The notes under the pieces were generated by a model. It was not told the DNA's origin. It did not search any database and worked only from the letters and a program-made list of their open reading frames with translations. A stretch of 25,253 bases of DNA from an uncultured Muribaculaceae bacterium (GTDB taxonomy: Bacteria > Bacteroidota > Bacteroidia > Bacteroidales > Muribaculaceae): contig CAJTWL010000028.1 of NCBI GenBank assembly GCA_910579845.1, positions 1-25,253 of the forward strand, written 5' to 3'. Numbering within the stretch: position 1 is the stretch's first letter; each line of letters opens with the position of its first letter. Shown piece by piece: positions 8,779-17,200 of this stretch. The position numbers and the translations under genes were made by a program.

Positions 8779-9674
8779 TTCAATATATTTCGAAGCCAGT
8801 TAATAAAGTCTTTCTTCCATGTAATCGCCTCTACGGTGGTTTTTTTCGGATCAGCGCCGAATCCATGTCCTCCGGTCTTGAACCGCACATATCTGTGAGG
8901 CACCTGCATTGCCGTCATTGCTGAATCGAGGAGCATTGAATTGTGATAATCCACAATCGGATCATCCACACAGTTCATCAGATATGTCGGAGGCATATCC
9001 ACACGTACATGCTTTTCAAGAGACAATGAATCCTTCATCTCTTTGCTGATAGATTTACCCTCGCCCAACAACCCCCGACGGGAACGTTTATGCGTGGATC
9101 TGTCCACAAGCGACACCACCGGATAAATCGGAGCTATGAAATCAGGTCTTAATGAAACCCCTGGGTTTATATCCAATTGTCCAAGCGAATTGTTGTCAAA
9201 GAACAATCCGGACATTGCCGCAAGATGTCCGCCTGCCGAAAAGCCCATTACTCCAAGTTTATCAGGGTCAATACCGTACTCGGCGGCATTCTCACGCACA
9301 AGCTGGATACTGCGCTGTATATCCTGCAGCATATCCGGATACCTGTTGCCACGCGCAATCAGTCGATAGTGTGTTATAAAACCGGCAATGCCTCCGACAC
9401 GATATTCCAATACAAATGCAGATATACCGTTTTCCCGAAGCCATTCCGCGACTCCGGCACCTTCGGTCTTCATGTCATGCCAGAAATAACTTCCACCGGG
9501 ACACACTATGCAGGCAATATTATTCTTCCCCTTGGCAAGATACGGTGTCAGTCTCACATCCGACCTACACTCCGTCCCTTCCCATATATTGATTGTACCC
9601 GGATTTGACCGAGCCATTGCCAACTGAACGAAGCCAAGCAGAAACGCCAATGTTATCTTAATTACCTTGAGCAT
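8775..9674 (-). CDS. Secreted alpha/beta-hydrolase (BD-FAE/acetyl-esterase-like)
   Basis: 299-aa esterase/lipase with a signal peptide (about 1-22, ending AMA-RS). Oxyanion loop PGGSYFWHD begins at 59, nucleophile elbow GFSAGG contains Ser146, the likely acid is Asp237 or Asp238 (NCVDDP), and the base is His270 in GGHGFG. This matches the carbohydrate-ester/feruloyl esterase-like lipase group frequent in gut Bacteroidales. It starts 17 nt before the end of the FAD oxidoreductase gene and ends in an ATGA overlap with the ligase gene, so it is embedded in the polyene operon and not a chance neighbour. Possible roles are to free an aromatic starter acid from an ester or to trim the product; the sequence does not decide. 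Confidence 0.85.
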   Translation of the reverse strand: MLKVIKITLAFLLGFVQLAMARSNPGTINIWEGTECRSDVRLTPYLAKGKNNIACIVCPGGSYFWHDMKTEGAGVAEWLRENGISAFVLEYRVGGIAGFITHYRLIARGNRYPDMLQDIQRSIQLVRENAAEYGIDPDKLGVMGFSAGGHLAAMSGLFFDNNSLGQLDINPGVSLRPDFIAPIYPVVSLVDRSTHKRSRRGLLGEGKSISKEMKDSLSLEKHVRVDMPPTYLMNCVDDPIVDYHNSMLLDSAMTAMQVPHRYVRFKTGGHGFGADPKKTTVEAITWKKDFINWLRNILK

Positions 9675-11166
9675 TATTTATCTGATTTACAATAGTGTTT
9701 GTGCCCAATATTGCCTCCGATGTGATGATCGCGGTCAACGGCACCCCGCATATTCCATGCAAATTTATATTTTGCCCTGTAAGGAAAAGATTATGTACTT
9801 TTGTATATACCGGCAACTGGGACAGAATAAGATTCTTGCAATCCTTACGGTATCCGAATATAGCACCGTTTCTGGTGTGATAATAGTCGCGTATTGTAAG
9901 AGGACTTGCAGAATACACATTCTCTATCATATCTCTCAAACCGGGATACATATTCTCCAGCTTGTCAAGAATCCTGTCTACACAATTCTGTTTCCATACA
10001 TTATAGGATTCTCCACGGTCTCCTACAGAGGTTGCTGTCCATTCCCTGACATGATCAAAACTCATGATGCAATGCACAAGCAATCTGCTTGCGTATTCTC
10101 CCTGATTTGAATCAGGAGGAGTCATATACATGAACCCCTTCGGCCAGTCGTTTTCATCGAATTTATCCTGTTCCCACATCGAGCCGTAATCCTCGATATA
10201 ATAGCATGTATGGTCTATATAGCGGAAAGCATCCGGTTTCAAATCTATAAAAAGGGAGAACGCCGAACAGGAATCCGGTATCTCATTCAGGCGGGAGATG
10301 AAACCTTTGAGGAATGTATCCTTAGGAACCATCCCAAGCATCTCGACCGGATGTATTGATGATACGTACAGATCCGCACTGAATCTCTCGCCCTCCGTCG
10401 TTTCAACGAAATCCACATTCTTGTTCACAACCTGGATATTTCTGACCTCACAGTTTGGTCTGACTTTTCCTCCGTGGTATTCGATCACCTCTTTCAAAGC
10501 TTCTGCCAACTGCAGGCTTCCATCTATGAAACGGGACGCTCCATTAATATAAAGCACGTTGATAAGCGCGTGGATATAAGCCGGTGTATGCCCTTTGACT
10601 CCGCCATACAAAGGATTAAGATATGCCAGAATCTCAGAAAGTTTCTTGTCGGAAATATAGTGGGATATCAATTTATCCGCCGACCATATGAACTTATCGG
10701 AATGGACTGCAATTCCTTCAGGCTCCTCTTTAAGATAATACAAAGGGAACTCCCTTGTAAGACTGAAAAGTGTTTCTACATATCTACGTATTCCCTCAGC
10801 TTCATGCGGGAAATATTCCGTCATCTTTTCTATAAACGCTTCTTTGCCCGATGGGATCCGGTATACTTCTCCTGTCTTTACATATCGAAGCTCATCGCTG
10901 CAACGGCTGTCGATATGATGTATCTTCAGTTTGTCGAGAATTCCCAGATACCTGCAGATTTTGAATAGATTGCCACCCTCTTCAAATCCACCCATCACAT
11001 GCATTCCAGTTTCGTAGATCTTACCTTTTCTCCGAAAACACTGAAGCCCCCCGCCAATAATTGTATTCTTTTCAAGAACAGTAACCCTTATACCGTTTTT
11101 GGAAAGGAACGCACCTGTAAAAAGTCCCCCGATTCCACCCCCGATTATTATAGCGCTTCTGTTCAT
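9658..11166 (-). CDS. FAD-dependent oxidoreductase, CrtI/phytoene desaturase-like
   Basis: 502-aa flavoprotein. The N-terminal dinucleotide-binding motif GGGIGG sits at about 8-13, followed by the acidic end of strand two (VLEKN) and the family's GGGLQCF and GMHVMGG stretches. The C-terminal FAD-contacting segment is LFLTGQNI...HGICGVPLTA. Relatives include carotenoid desaturases and all-trans-retinol saturase-type reductases, which act on conjugated polyene chains. That fits a role in adjusting the oxidation state of the polyene or in dimer/ring formation, but the reaction is inferred. It lies 40 nt after the glycosyltransferase-acyltransferase gene, the widest gap inside the biosynthetic block, with no promoter-like element in the gap, and overlaps the downstream esterase start by 17 nt. 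Confidence 0.88.
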   Translation of the reverse strand: MNRSAIIIGGGIGGLFTGAFLSKNGIRVTVLEKNTIIGGGLQCFRRKGKIYETGMHVMGGFEEGGNLFKICRYLGILDKLKIHHIDSRCSDELRYVKTGEVYRIPSGKEAFIEKMTEYFPHEAEGIRRYVETLFSLTREFPLYYLKEEPEGIAVHSDKFIWSADKLISHYISDKKLSEILAYLNPLYGGVKGHTPAYIHALINVLYINGASRFIDGSLQLAEALKEVIEYHGGKVRPNCEVRNIQVVNKNVDFVETTEGERFSADLYVSSIHPVEMLGMVPKDTFLKGFISRLNEIPDSCSAFSLFIDLKPDAFRYIDHTCYYIEDYGSMWEQDKFDENDWPKGFMYMTPPDSNQGEYASRLLVHCIMSFDHVREWTATSVGDRGESYNVWKQNCVDRILDKLENMYPGLRDMIENVYSASPLTIRDYYHTRNGAIFGYRKDCKNLILSQLPVYTKVHNLFLTGQNINLHGICGVPLTAIITSEAILGTNTIVNQINNAQGN

Positions 11167-11206
11167 TTGCTTGCTTCAATTAACTTAATGACATATCTCT
11201 TCCCGT

Positions 11207-13180
11207 TCATGACTTAAATGGCAGATAAATGTTTTTTGAATCAGAAACAGCCGGAGTCGAGTCAAGAACGATTGTAATATCAAACCCTGCATCATCACCG
11301 AACTCGCTTTGCATGACAGCATGGACATAATGCAGATTCCCGGGCAATTGCACCGTTGCCTCCGCAATTCGACAATCATCCACATTGCTTTCATAAGCAT
11401 AGACCTCTGTCTCCCTATTTACAAGAGCATAAAGAAGAGCGAAAGTGCCAATCCCGCTATTTACAATCCGCACTGATTTATAATCAGACTTACTGTTTAT
11501 AAGTTTGTCAAATTTTCCGGACTCTTTCAGCGTCTTCTTACATCTCGAAACAACAGACCATCCCCTGTATGCATATTTATAGAGAACAAGACTCCTGAAG
11601 TATTCCGCAGTTTCTTTTCTTAGTGCTATTTCATTATACTCTTTTCTCACAATCCTGCGGAACATCGAAGCCCGTTCCCTTAATGACAGCTCCGCGTATT
11701 CATCCGCCGGGATACGAGGCAACGCTTTCAGTGTAATCTCCCCTTTTTTGAACAGCCGATATTTCTTAGGCAGACACTGACCGGTTCCGTGGAGTACCAT
11801 CGGAATAATATCCAGCTGCAGTTCCTTTGCCAAAAGGAATGCCCCTTGATGGAATCTATGTATCGAGCAATCCTCCGATCTGGTACCCTCGGGAAACACC
11901 ACAATCGAATACCCCCTATCTATTAAAGATTTGAGATGGGGCAACATCACATCTACGCCACATGACACAGGCAGGAATTCCGCATTATGGATAATCTTCC
12001 CATAAACAGGATTATTCCACACCCTATCGTTAGTCAAGAACACCAACTTAGGACTAATAGCCATCATTACCGGCAGATCAAGATTAGACTGGTGATTGCA
12101 TATTATAAGAGCGGGATTCTCAAATGTCTCCCGTGATATGTTTTCATACCTTGTCACAGCACCCGGAAATCTCACAGTTATCCTCTTCGACATCCATTGA
12201 AGCAACCTGTGTAACCGCAGTCTTTTCCTCTCCGTAGTTTTGCCAATACTGAAATACAGCGACACCAAGGGGGTGAATACAAACATTGACAAAAATCCGA
12301 AATAAGAAAATCCATATATCGAACGCATCAGCCTTCCAAGAGTGACCGCGGACTCTTTCCTATCCGCCCCATTATGCGTAAACAATCGTAACTCGCTGCG
12401 GAATATCCTTTTAAGTCTCACAGCATTCAGGATCCCTGCAGGTAGTCCATAAACAACCGCTCCTACACAAAGAACGGTATTCAGTATACTTATTCGTGTG
12501 AAATCGAGTGCTGGTCTGAAGTGCGACACTCTCTCGGACCGGGGAGGATAATATACGTTTATCGGTATTGAAACTATTTTCACCCCATTCCAGGATGCGA
12601 ATACCAACAGCTCAAGTTCAGCCTCATACCTGCTTGTAAGCAACGACAGTCCATGCAGATGTTTTAACGGATAGGCACGATAACCGGTCTGCGTATCTTT
12701 TAACCTCCTGCACGTCTGGACACAAAACCAGAAATTGGAGAATTTATTTGCAAAAGAACTTTTCCCGTTAATATCTACATCTGAAAGATCACGTTCCCCT
12801 ACAATCAATGCACCCCGATTCTCGGCAATTGCCTTTACGAATTTCGGCAGATCCTCGGGATAATGCTGGCCGTCGGAATCCAAAGTAACGGCATACTCAT
12901 ATCCGAGCTCCATGGCTTTTCTGAATCCCCTTTTCAATGCCACACCTTTACCTTTATTCTCATGATAGTCGACAACAATTATCGAGTCCCCGAAAGAATC
13001 AAGAATACTGTTGGTTGAATCCGTACTGCCGTCATTGACCACAATGATATCAGACGAGTAATTCATGACACCGGAGATTACATCACGAAGAGTTCCCGCA
13101 TTGTTATATGTGGGAATCAATACGCATATCTTCAATCTGCGCATTGTCGCAATCATATCATTCCTGTCAGAATATGTCAT
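11207..13180 (-). CDS. Glycosyltransferase family 2 - acyltransferase (PlsC-type) fusion
   Basis: Bifunctional protein of 657 aa. Residues about 15-215 are a GT-A glycosyltransferase 2 domain (VLIPTYNN at the start, VVNDGST, and the metal-binding TLDSDGQ near 100-105). Hydrophobic segments follow (about 230-250 and 295-315). Then comes a PlsC-like acyltransferase with NHQSNLD (the HX4D box, His363 and Asp368) and FPEGTRS (about 429-435). The last about 90 residues form an extra Rossmann-like domain resembling the tail of the MMPL protein. GT2-acyltransferase fusions are a hallmark of aryl polyene/flexirubin clusters and are thought to anchor the pigment on a lipid. The start at 13180 is chosen for its AGGAG site seven bases upstream and because it overlaps the dehydratase end by only 14 nt; ATGs at 13156, 13144 and the longer frame to 13234 are alternatives. 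Confidence 0.9.
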   Translation of the reverse strand: MTYSDRNDMIATMRRLKICVLIPTYNNAGTLRDVISGVMNYSSDIIVVNDGSTDSTNSILDSFGDSIIVVDYHENKGKGVALKRGFRKAMELGYEYAVTLDSDGQHYPEDLPKFVKAIAENRGALIVGERDLSDVDINGKSSFANKFSNFWFCVQTCRRLKDTQTGYRAYPLKHLHGLSLLTSRYEAELELLVFASWNGVKIVSIPINVYYPPRSERVSHFRPALDFTRISILNTVLCVGAVVYGLPAGILNAVRLKRIFRSELRLFTHNGADRKESAVTLGRLMRSIYGFSYFGFLSMFVFTPLVSLYFSIGKTTERKRLRLHRLLQWMSKRITVRFPGAVTRYENISRETFENPALIICNHQSNLDLPVMMAISPKLVFLTNDRVWNNPVYGKIIHNAEFLPVSCGVDVMLPHLKSLIDRGYSIVVFPEGTRSEDCSIHRFHQGAFLLAKELQLDIIPMVLHGTGQCLPKKYRLFKKGEITLKALPRIPADEYAELSLRERASMFRRIVRKEYNEIALRKETAEYFRSLVLYKYAYRGWSVVSRCKKTLKESGKFDKLINSKSDYKSVRIVNSGIGTFALLYALVNRETEVYAYESNVDDCRIAEATVQLPGNLHYVHAVMQSEFGDDAGFDITIVLDSTPAVSDSKNIYLPFKS

Positions 13181-13547
13181 TTCTCCTATAAACCAAAGAC
13201 AGTTTGGCAAAGACAATATCATTATTGCTGACAATTACAGATATCTTTATTGTTTTTTCCTGTTCATCAGCAACTATCTTCTTAAACGAATATGTCACAT
13301 TTGCGGTCTTCAAGGGATTGATAACAGCAAGAAACTTTGCATTGGACACTGTTTTCAACTCAATTTCCCCATAAGACATTTCTTTCATTAATTCAGAAGC
13401 TATCTGAATTATACACACCCCCGGAGTTATCGGCAGTTCCGGGAAATGCGCTTTATATATCAGGTAATCCGGAACAAGTTCCAGATCGAACCGTCTTTCT
13501 TCTGAATCAAAAGATAATATTTTATATAGATTCTCTTTCAGTATCAT
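13167..13547 (-). CDS. Hotdog-fold 3-hydroxyacyl-ACP dehydratase (FabZ/FabA-like), Glu replaced by Gln
   Basis: 126-aa single-hotdog protein. The segment AHFPELPITPG reproduces the FabZ/FabA active-site helix entry (usual GHFPGxPxxPG), with the catalytic base at His34. Fourteen residues on, where FabZ has Glu and FabA has Asp, this protein has Gln48 (in CIIQIASEL). It is therefore a half-complete site on its own. The other dehydratase of the cluster (19571-20017) has the reverse pattern, suggesting a mixed complex like the two-subunit dehydratase (ApeI with ApeP) described for aryl polyene synthesis. The gene starts 26 nt inside the end of the upstream secreted-protein gene and overlaps the next gene by 14 nt. 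Confidence 0.85.
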   Translation of the reverse strand: MILKENLYKILSFDSEERRFDLELVPDYLIYKAHFPELPITPGVCIIQIASELMKEMSYGEIELKTVSNAKFLAVINPLKTANVTYSFKKIVADEQEKTIKISVIVSNNDIVFAKLSLVYRRNDIF

Positions 13548-14010
13548 TTGCGGGATTGGAATTAAACGGAGTGAACGAATATTTTATATTCCGTTTACAG
13601 TTAAACACAGAGACTGTATCACCGGTACGCGTTACCTCATAATTGTTCTTTTTATCATATGGAATGTCATAAATAGTATGCAGACAAAACCGGATATCCT
13701 CCTTCATAACCATCTTGATATACCATTTATTTAAAAAACCCGCCACATTAACGAGTTTGACTTTACGCTTCTTCCTGGAATATGTGAAATCGATGGCTGA
13801 GACACCGAATTCATTTATCATGCTTCCGTTGATGAAGTCTTCATTTTCGTTTACCAGCATCAATCCGGACACATATGCCTTTCCCGTTTCTATCAGGAAC
13901 GTATATCTTTCAAGCTGTTTGTTGTCTGTAACGGAGTCCGGTTCATTTGCCTTGACCCCGAACGCACAGATCATCAATACGCTACTTAGGAATAGCAAAA
14001 AGCGTTTCAT
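13522..14010 (-). CDS. Exported protein of unknown function, LolA-gene partner
   Basis: 162 aa with a signal peptide (hydrophobic about 4-18, probable cleavage VKA-NE). The mature part is beta-rich, with alternating hydrophobic strands (YTFLIETGKAYVSGLMLV, VKLVNVAGFL, WYIKMVMKED). I do not recognise a named family with certainty. Its place directly after the LolA-like gene (29-nt overlap) matches the position of a small DUF3261-type or lipoprotein partner in proteobacterial aryl polyene clusters, and its strand pattern could suit a LolB-like receiver, but there is no clear lipobox cysteine. Most likely periplasmic and involved in passing the product toward the outer membrane; this is inferred from context only. 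Confidence 0.75.
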   Translation of the reverse strand: MKRFLLFLSSVLMICAFGVKANEPDSVTDNKQLERYTFLIETGKAYVSGLMLVNENEDFINGSMINEFGVSAIDFTYSRKKRKVKLVNVAGFLNKWYIKMVMKEDIRFCLHTIYDIPYDKKNNYEVTRTGDTVSVFNCKRNIKYSFTPFNSNPANDTERESI

Positions 14011-14614
14011 TTACCACACCGTTTATTTTTATATTCTTCAGTTTAATATTCGTTCTGTCCTTGTTTTTCTCATATATATTTATTTCTGAAATCATGCGGT
14101 CGGTCTTTACAAAGGACAACACGATTTTAGAAAACATTTTTCTCATATCTTTTTTCTTTGGCACGAGAGACACAAGCCACAGATTGCCGCCATCAGTAAC
14201 ATCTATGGAAAAATCCGATGAGCCCGACAATGCAGTGCCGGTTACAGTACCCATCATGATTCTTGCCACCTCCTTGAACATTATGTTGCTTTCAGTGTCA
14301 ATCACATCCTTGCGCGATTTATTGCCCACATACACCTTCGTACCATTGAAAATGAAAAGATACTGATACGGACTGTTATATTCCCAGCGGAGTCTGTTGG
14401 GTCGGGAATAGCACATGCGCCCTTCCGACACCATCTTGTCACTCAGCAAGGACAGATATTTTGTCTGTGTAAACGTACAGCTCATCGTCCTGAGACCCGA
14501 TGTAGCCGCATTGATTTTGTTTATTACATCCTGTTTCTGTTTCGGTGTAAGTGGAGATGCTGTCGCCGATAATGCAAACAGGAATACTGCCAATATTGTA
14601 ACTATTCTATTCAT
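13982..14614 (-). CDS. LolA-like periplasmic lipid/lipoprotein carrier
   Basis: 210-aa exported protein with a signal peptide (about 1-19, ending TAS-PLTP) and the typical LolA core: SCTFTQTKYLSLLSD, SEGRMCYSRPNRLRWEY and SPYQYLFIFNG, the segments that form the half-barrel binding lipid. LolA-like proteins are recurrent in aryl polyene/flexirubin clusters, where they are thought to ferry the lipid-linked pigment across the periplasm after the MMPL pump. I start at the ATG at 14614, which has GGAG seven bases upstream and gives a clean signal peptide; an ATG at 14626 would add four residues. It follows the DMT-type membrane protein by 21 nt. Function in general lipoprotein sorting is possible but less likely given the operon. 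Confidence 0.85.
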   Translation of the reverse strand: MNRIVTILAVFLFALSATASPLTPKQKQDVINKINAATSGLRTMSCTFTQTKYLSLLSDKMVSEGRMCYSRPNRLRWEYNSPYQYLFIFNGTKVYVGNKSRKDVIDTESNIMFKEVARIMMGTVTGTALSGSSDFSIDVTDGGNLWLVSLVPKKKDMRKMFSKIVLSFVKTDRMISEINIYEKNKDRTNIKLKNIKINGVVNETLFAIPK

Positions 14615-14635
14615 CTTAGACTCCATCCAATAAAA

Positions 14636-14989
14636 TTATTTTGCTACAAAAATACATCCTATCATTATCAAAGCCACACCTAACCATCGGTTCCACGCCA
14701 CTGTCTCATGCAAAAATACAATTGCAAAAAGAAGTGCGAAGATATAGCTCATGCTTGCCATAGGATATGCCATATTCAAAGGAAAATGTTTTAGAATATA
14801 CATCCACAGGATAGATGCGCCACCGAACAGTATGCCACATAACATAAACCACCAGTTGGTGAGAAGTGAGCCCCAGAAGTTCAGAGTCCATGAGAACACC
14901 GGCATCTTTTCCAACGCCAGTTTCAGGGTCAACTGCCCGAAAGAGAGCATCACACTTTGGATTATCGACAAACCGATCAACTGCCACAT
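14636..14989 (-). CDS. Four-helix DMT/EamA (ArnE/EmrE-like) membrane protein
   Basis: 117 aa made almost entirely of four hydrophobic helices. A Gly/Gln-rich first helix (SFGQLTLKLALEK) and a third helix with MAYPMASMSYIFALLFA followed by FLHETVAWNRWLGVALIMIG match the small half-size members of the drug/metabolite transporter superfamily, especially the ArnE/ArnF type that flips undecaprenyl-phosphate-linked sugar. Such proteins work as dimers. In a cluster with a GT2 glycosyltransferase a lipid-carrier flippase is a sensible guess, but export of a small molecule is also possible. It begins only 3 nt after the chain-length-factor-like gene, so it belongs to the operon. Confidence 0.8.
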   Translation of the reverse strand: MWQLIGLSIIQSVMLSFGQLTLKLALEKMPVFSWTLNFWGSLLTNWWFMLCGILFGGASILWMYILKHFPLNMAYPMASMSYIFALLFAIVFLHETVAWNRWLGVALIMIGCIFVAK

Positions 14990-14992
14990 ATC

Positions 14993-15997
14993 CTATATCC
15001 TCTTTAACCGGACCAATGACCAGTCCGTATCATCCGATTGATTAAGTATTGTAATATTGTTTATCCTTTCATTGACAGGATCCGATCCGCGGCTCCACAT
15101 CATATGCTCCGGGATACGCTGATTCTCCAATATTCTGGCAGCCGCGTAAAAACCGAGTGCCGAGGAGGAGAAGTTATCACCGAATATGTTCTTATACCGA
15201 AGTATCAAAGGATTGAATGACAAAGTCCGTGTCAGTGTTTCATAAGGAGCGTTATTCAGATTATTCCCGTTTATTCCAAGCATCAGAATATCATCTTCAT
15301 CCTTGTCCAGCAGACCGGCAAATTCAGAATAATCCGGACGGTGAACAAGTCTTACGTCCTCGACCTCACATATATTTCTGTCGCTCTTTGCATTTGTCAG
15401 GATCATTGACACCGAAGCCTCGGAGACAAGCGAATATTCCGGATGGGTACGCTCCATGACCAGATCCATAAACGGGGTCACTTCATCATGTGCCCCGACA
15501 AGAGCATTGCGTATCATCCCACCCTTCATCTGGATCCAGGCATCAAGCAGCGAGCTCTCAAATGAAATACCCTTGTGGGAATAGGTGTTGTTATAACCGT
15601 GACATTTCAGAATAATGGCTATGAGAGAGCTGATGGTATTATGGGTGGATTGCATGAACAATGTCGGTTTAAGGCATTGCTCTCCATATCTGCACAGATC
15701 CATGAGAAATTTCTCGGAATTCTCCATACAGCCCATCCCGGTTCCGGTGACAATTGCATCGGGCTGCGTTATCCCGGAATTGTTCAACGCTGTGATTGCA
15801 GTGCATACGGCGCGTTTCAGGATCTTGCTCATACGCCGTGCCTCAGAGGGTATGATCAGTCCTTTTGTGTCAGGTTCCTGAGCCCTCACATAATTCTCTT
15901 CATAAATACATGGAGAATCAAACCACTCGTCGGAAAGCGGCTTCTGACAGGAGACCTGCGCCATTGAATCTACAAAACACCTGTTAGACCCCTTCAT
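14993..15997 (-). CDS. Beta-ketoacyl synthase-like protein without catalytic Cys (chain-length-factor type)
   Basis: 334-aa thiolase-fold protein of the degenerate KS group seen in aryl polyene clusters (Pfam ketoacyl-synt_2 type). Recognisable pieces are the N-terminal strand CFVDSMAQVSCQ, the IPSEARRMSKILKRAV helix, PTLFMQSTHNT, and the short C-terminal half ending SSSALGFYAAARIL. Where an active KS has its nucleophile (TACSS), this protein reads ISFESS, so no thiol attack is possible at that site; the paired histidine motifs are also absent. It most likely forms a heterodimer with the intact KS encoded immediately upstream (14-nt overlap) and sets chain length, like ApeC with ApeO in the characterised pathway. 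Family call is firm, partner choice is inferred from adjacency. Confidence 0.85.
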   Translation of the reverse strand: MKGSNRCFVDSMAQVSCQKPLSDEWFDSPCIYEENYVRAQEPDTKGLIIPSEARRMSKILKRAVCTAITALNNSGITQPDAIVTGTGMGCMENSEKFLMDLCRYGEQCLKPTLFMQSTHNTISSLIAIILKCHGYNNTYSHKGISFESSLLDAWIQMKGGMIRNALVGAHDEVTPFMDLVMERTHPEYSLVSEASVSMILTNAKSDRNICEVEDVRLVHRPDYSEFAGLLDKDEDDILMLGINGNNLNNAPYETLTRTLSFNPLILRYKNIFGDNFSSSALGFYAAARILENQRIPEHMMWSRGSDPVNERINNITILNQSDDTDWSLVRLKRI

Positions 15998-17198
15998 GAT
16001 ATTTTGAAAATATTAGTGTGGAGTCATTGCCTCCGAATCCAAAAGAATTATTGATTATATTTTCCACATTATCTGTCTGTGTCATGTCCAGTACCGGCAC
16101 CGCGCCTTCTCTGATAGGATTCTCCCATCCGGGATTACCGGGCATGAAACCATACTTCATGGCAAGCAGACATATAACCGCCTCAATGGAACCGGATGCA
16201 CTCGTTGTATGTCCTGTAAATGCTTTCGTGGATGAAAAACCCGGCAAATCATAATCCCAGATACGTTCCATTGCGGCAAGTTCGGTCTCATCATTATTGG
16301 GAGTTCCTGTGCCGTGCGCATTTATATAATCTATGTCGCGGGGACTTAGACGCGCCATATCCATGGCTTTCCGCATTGCCATATAAGCACCTTCTCCATT
16401 CTCCGAAGAAGCAGTCTGATGAAAAGCGTCACATGTATTGGCATATCCGGTGAGCACTCCCGATATTTCGACACCTCTTGCCTTGGCGGATTTCTCGCTT
16501 TCAAGAACGATATAAGCGGCTCCCTCTCCCAGATTGATCCCTTTGCGGTTCCTGTCAAACGGGCGGCAATTATCTTTGTCAAGAATCATAAGAGTATTGA
16601 ACCCGTTCAGATGAAACCGGGTAAGAGCCTCGGAGCCACCGACAACCGCAATATCGACAATACCCGCCTTTATCAGATTGGCACCCGTGATTATAGCGTT
16701 CGCAGCCGACGAACATGCTGTTGACGCAGTGGTTATAAGATTGAATCTTCCTACATTGTCAGCTATCAGTTCCGTGGAATATCCACAATCGTTGAACTTC
16801 AGTTCACAGCTGTCCTCCGTCTCGGTGTTTGAATCAAGCACATTCTTGAAATGGCGTTCGGTCTTGTCCATTCCACCGACAGTCGTACCGTTGATAAAAG
16901 CCGCTCTTTTCATATCCTCGGGAGCAAGTCTTGCGGATTCCACAGCCTCTCTTGCGGCTATTATGCCCATCAGGACCGTGCGCAGACCATTCTCCGGATA
17001 TCCGACATCAAGCATTCGCGACATCTCATCATTAGACATAGCGACCTCTCCGACAGGAAATTCATTATGTTCTGTCGGAAGATGGGTGACTCTGCCAATA
17101 CCGCTTTCCCCTTTAAACAGAGATTGCAAAGTAGCTTCAGAGCCAACGCCCAAAGCCGAAATTATTCCGGCACCGGTCACGAACACTCTGTCTTTCAT
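15984..17198 (-). CDS. Beta-ketoacyl-ACP synthase (KAS II/FabF-like), catalytically complete
   Basis: 404-aa ketosynthase that extends ACP-bound chains by decarboxylative condensation. The Cys-His-His triad is intact: Cys162 in TASTACSSAANA, His295 in NAHGTGTPNNDETE, and His330 in KAFTGHTTSASG. The N-terminal FVTGAGIISALG and the NSFGFGG C-terminal loop are also typical. Length is normal for the family. It starts two bases after the stop of an ACP gene and overlaps the cysteine-less KS by 14 nt, giving an ACP-KS-CLF trio typical of type II polyene systems. Cytosolic. Confidence 0.95.
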   Translation of the reverse strand: MKDRVFVTGAGIISALGVGSEATLQSLFKGESGIGRVTHLPTEHNEFPVGEVAMSNDEMSRMLDVGYPENGLRTVLMGIIAAREAVESARLAPEDMKRAAFINGTTVGGMDKTERHFKNVLDSNTETEDSCELKFNDCGYSTELIADNVGRFNLITTASTACSSAANAIITGANLIKAGIVDIAVVGGSEALTRFHLNGFNTLMILDKDNCRPFDRNRKGINLGEGAAYIVLESEKSAKARGVEISGVLTGYANTCDAFHQTASSENGEGAYMAMRKAMDMARLSPRDIDYINAHGTGTPNNDETELAAMERIWDYDLPGFSSTKAFTGHTTSASGSIEAVICLLAMKYGFMPGNPGWENPIREGAVPVLDMTQTDNVENIINNSFGFGGNDSTLIFSKYHEGV

Positions 17199-17200
17199 GC

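Noticed and set aside
11167..11206. Internal promoter in the 40-nt gap before the FAD oxidoreductase gene
   Set aside because: No TAnnTTTG or TTTG pair on the minus strand.
13181..13234. Longer start for the glycosyltransferase-acyltransferase
   Set aside because: It would lie entirely inside the dehydratase gene, while the ATG at 13180 has an AGGAG site.
13982..14614. General lipoprotein-sorting LolA
   Set aside because: Operon setting with KS, dehydratase and MMPL genes favours a pathway-specific carrier; a general role cannot be excluded by sequence alone.
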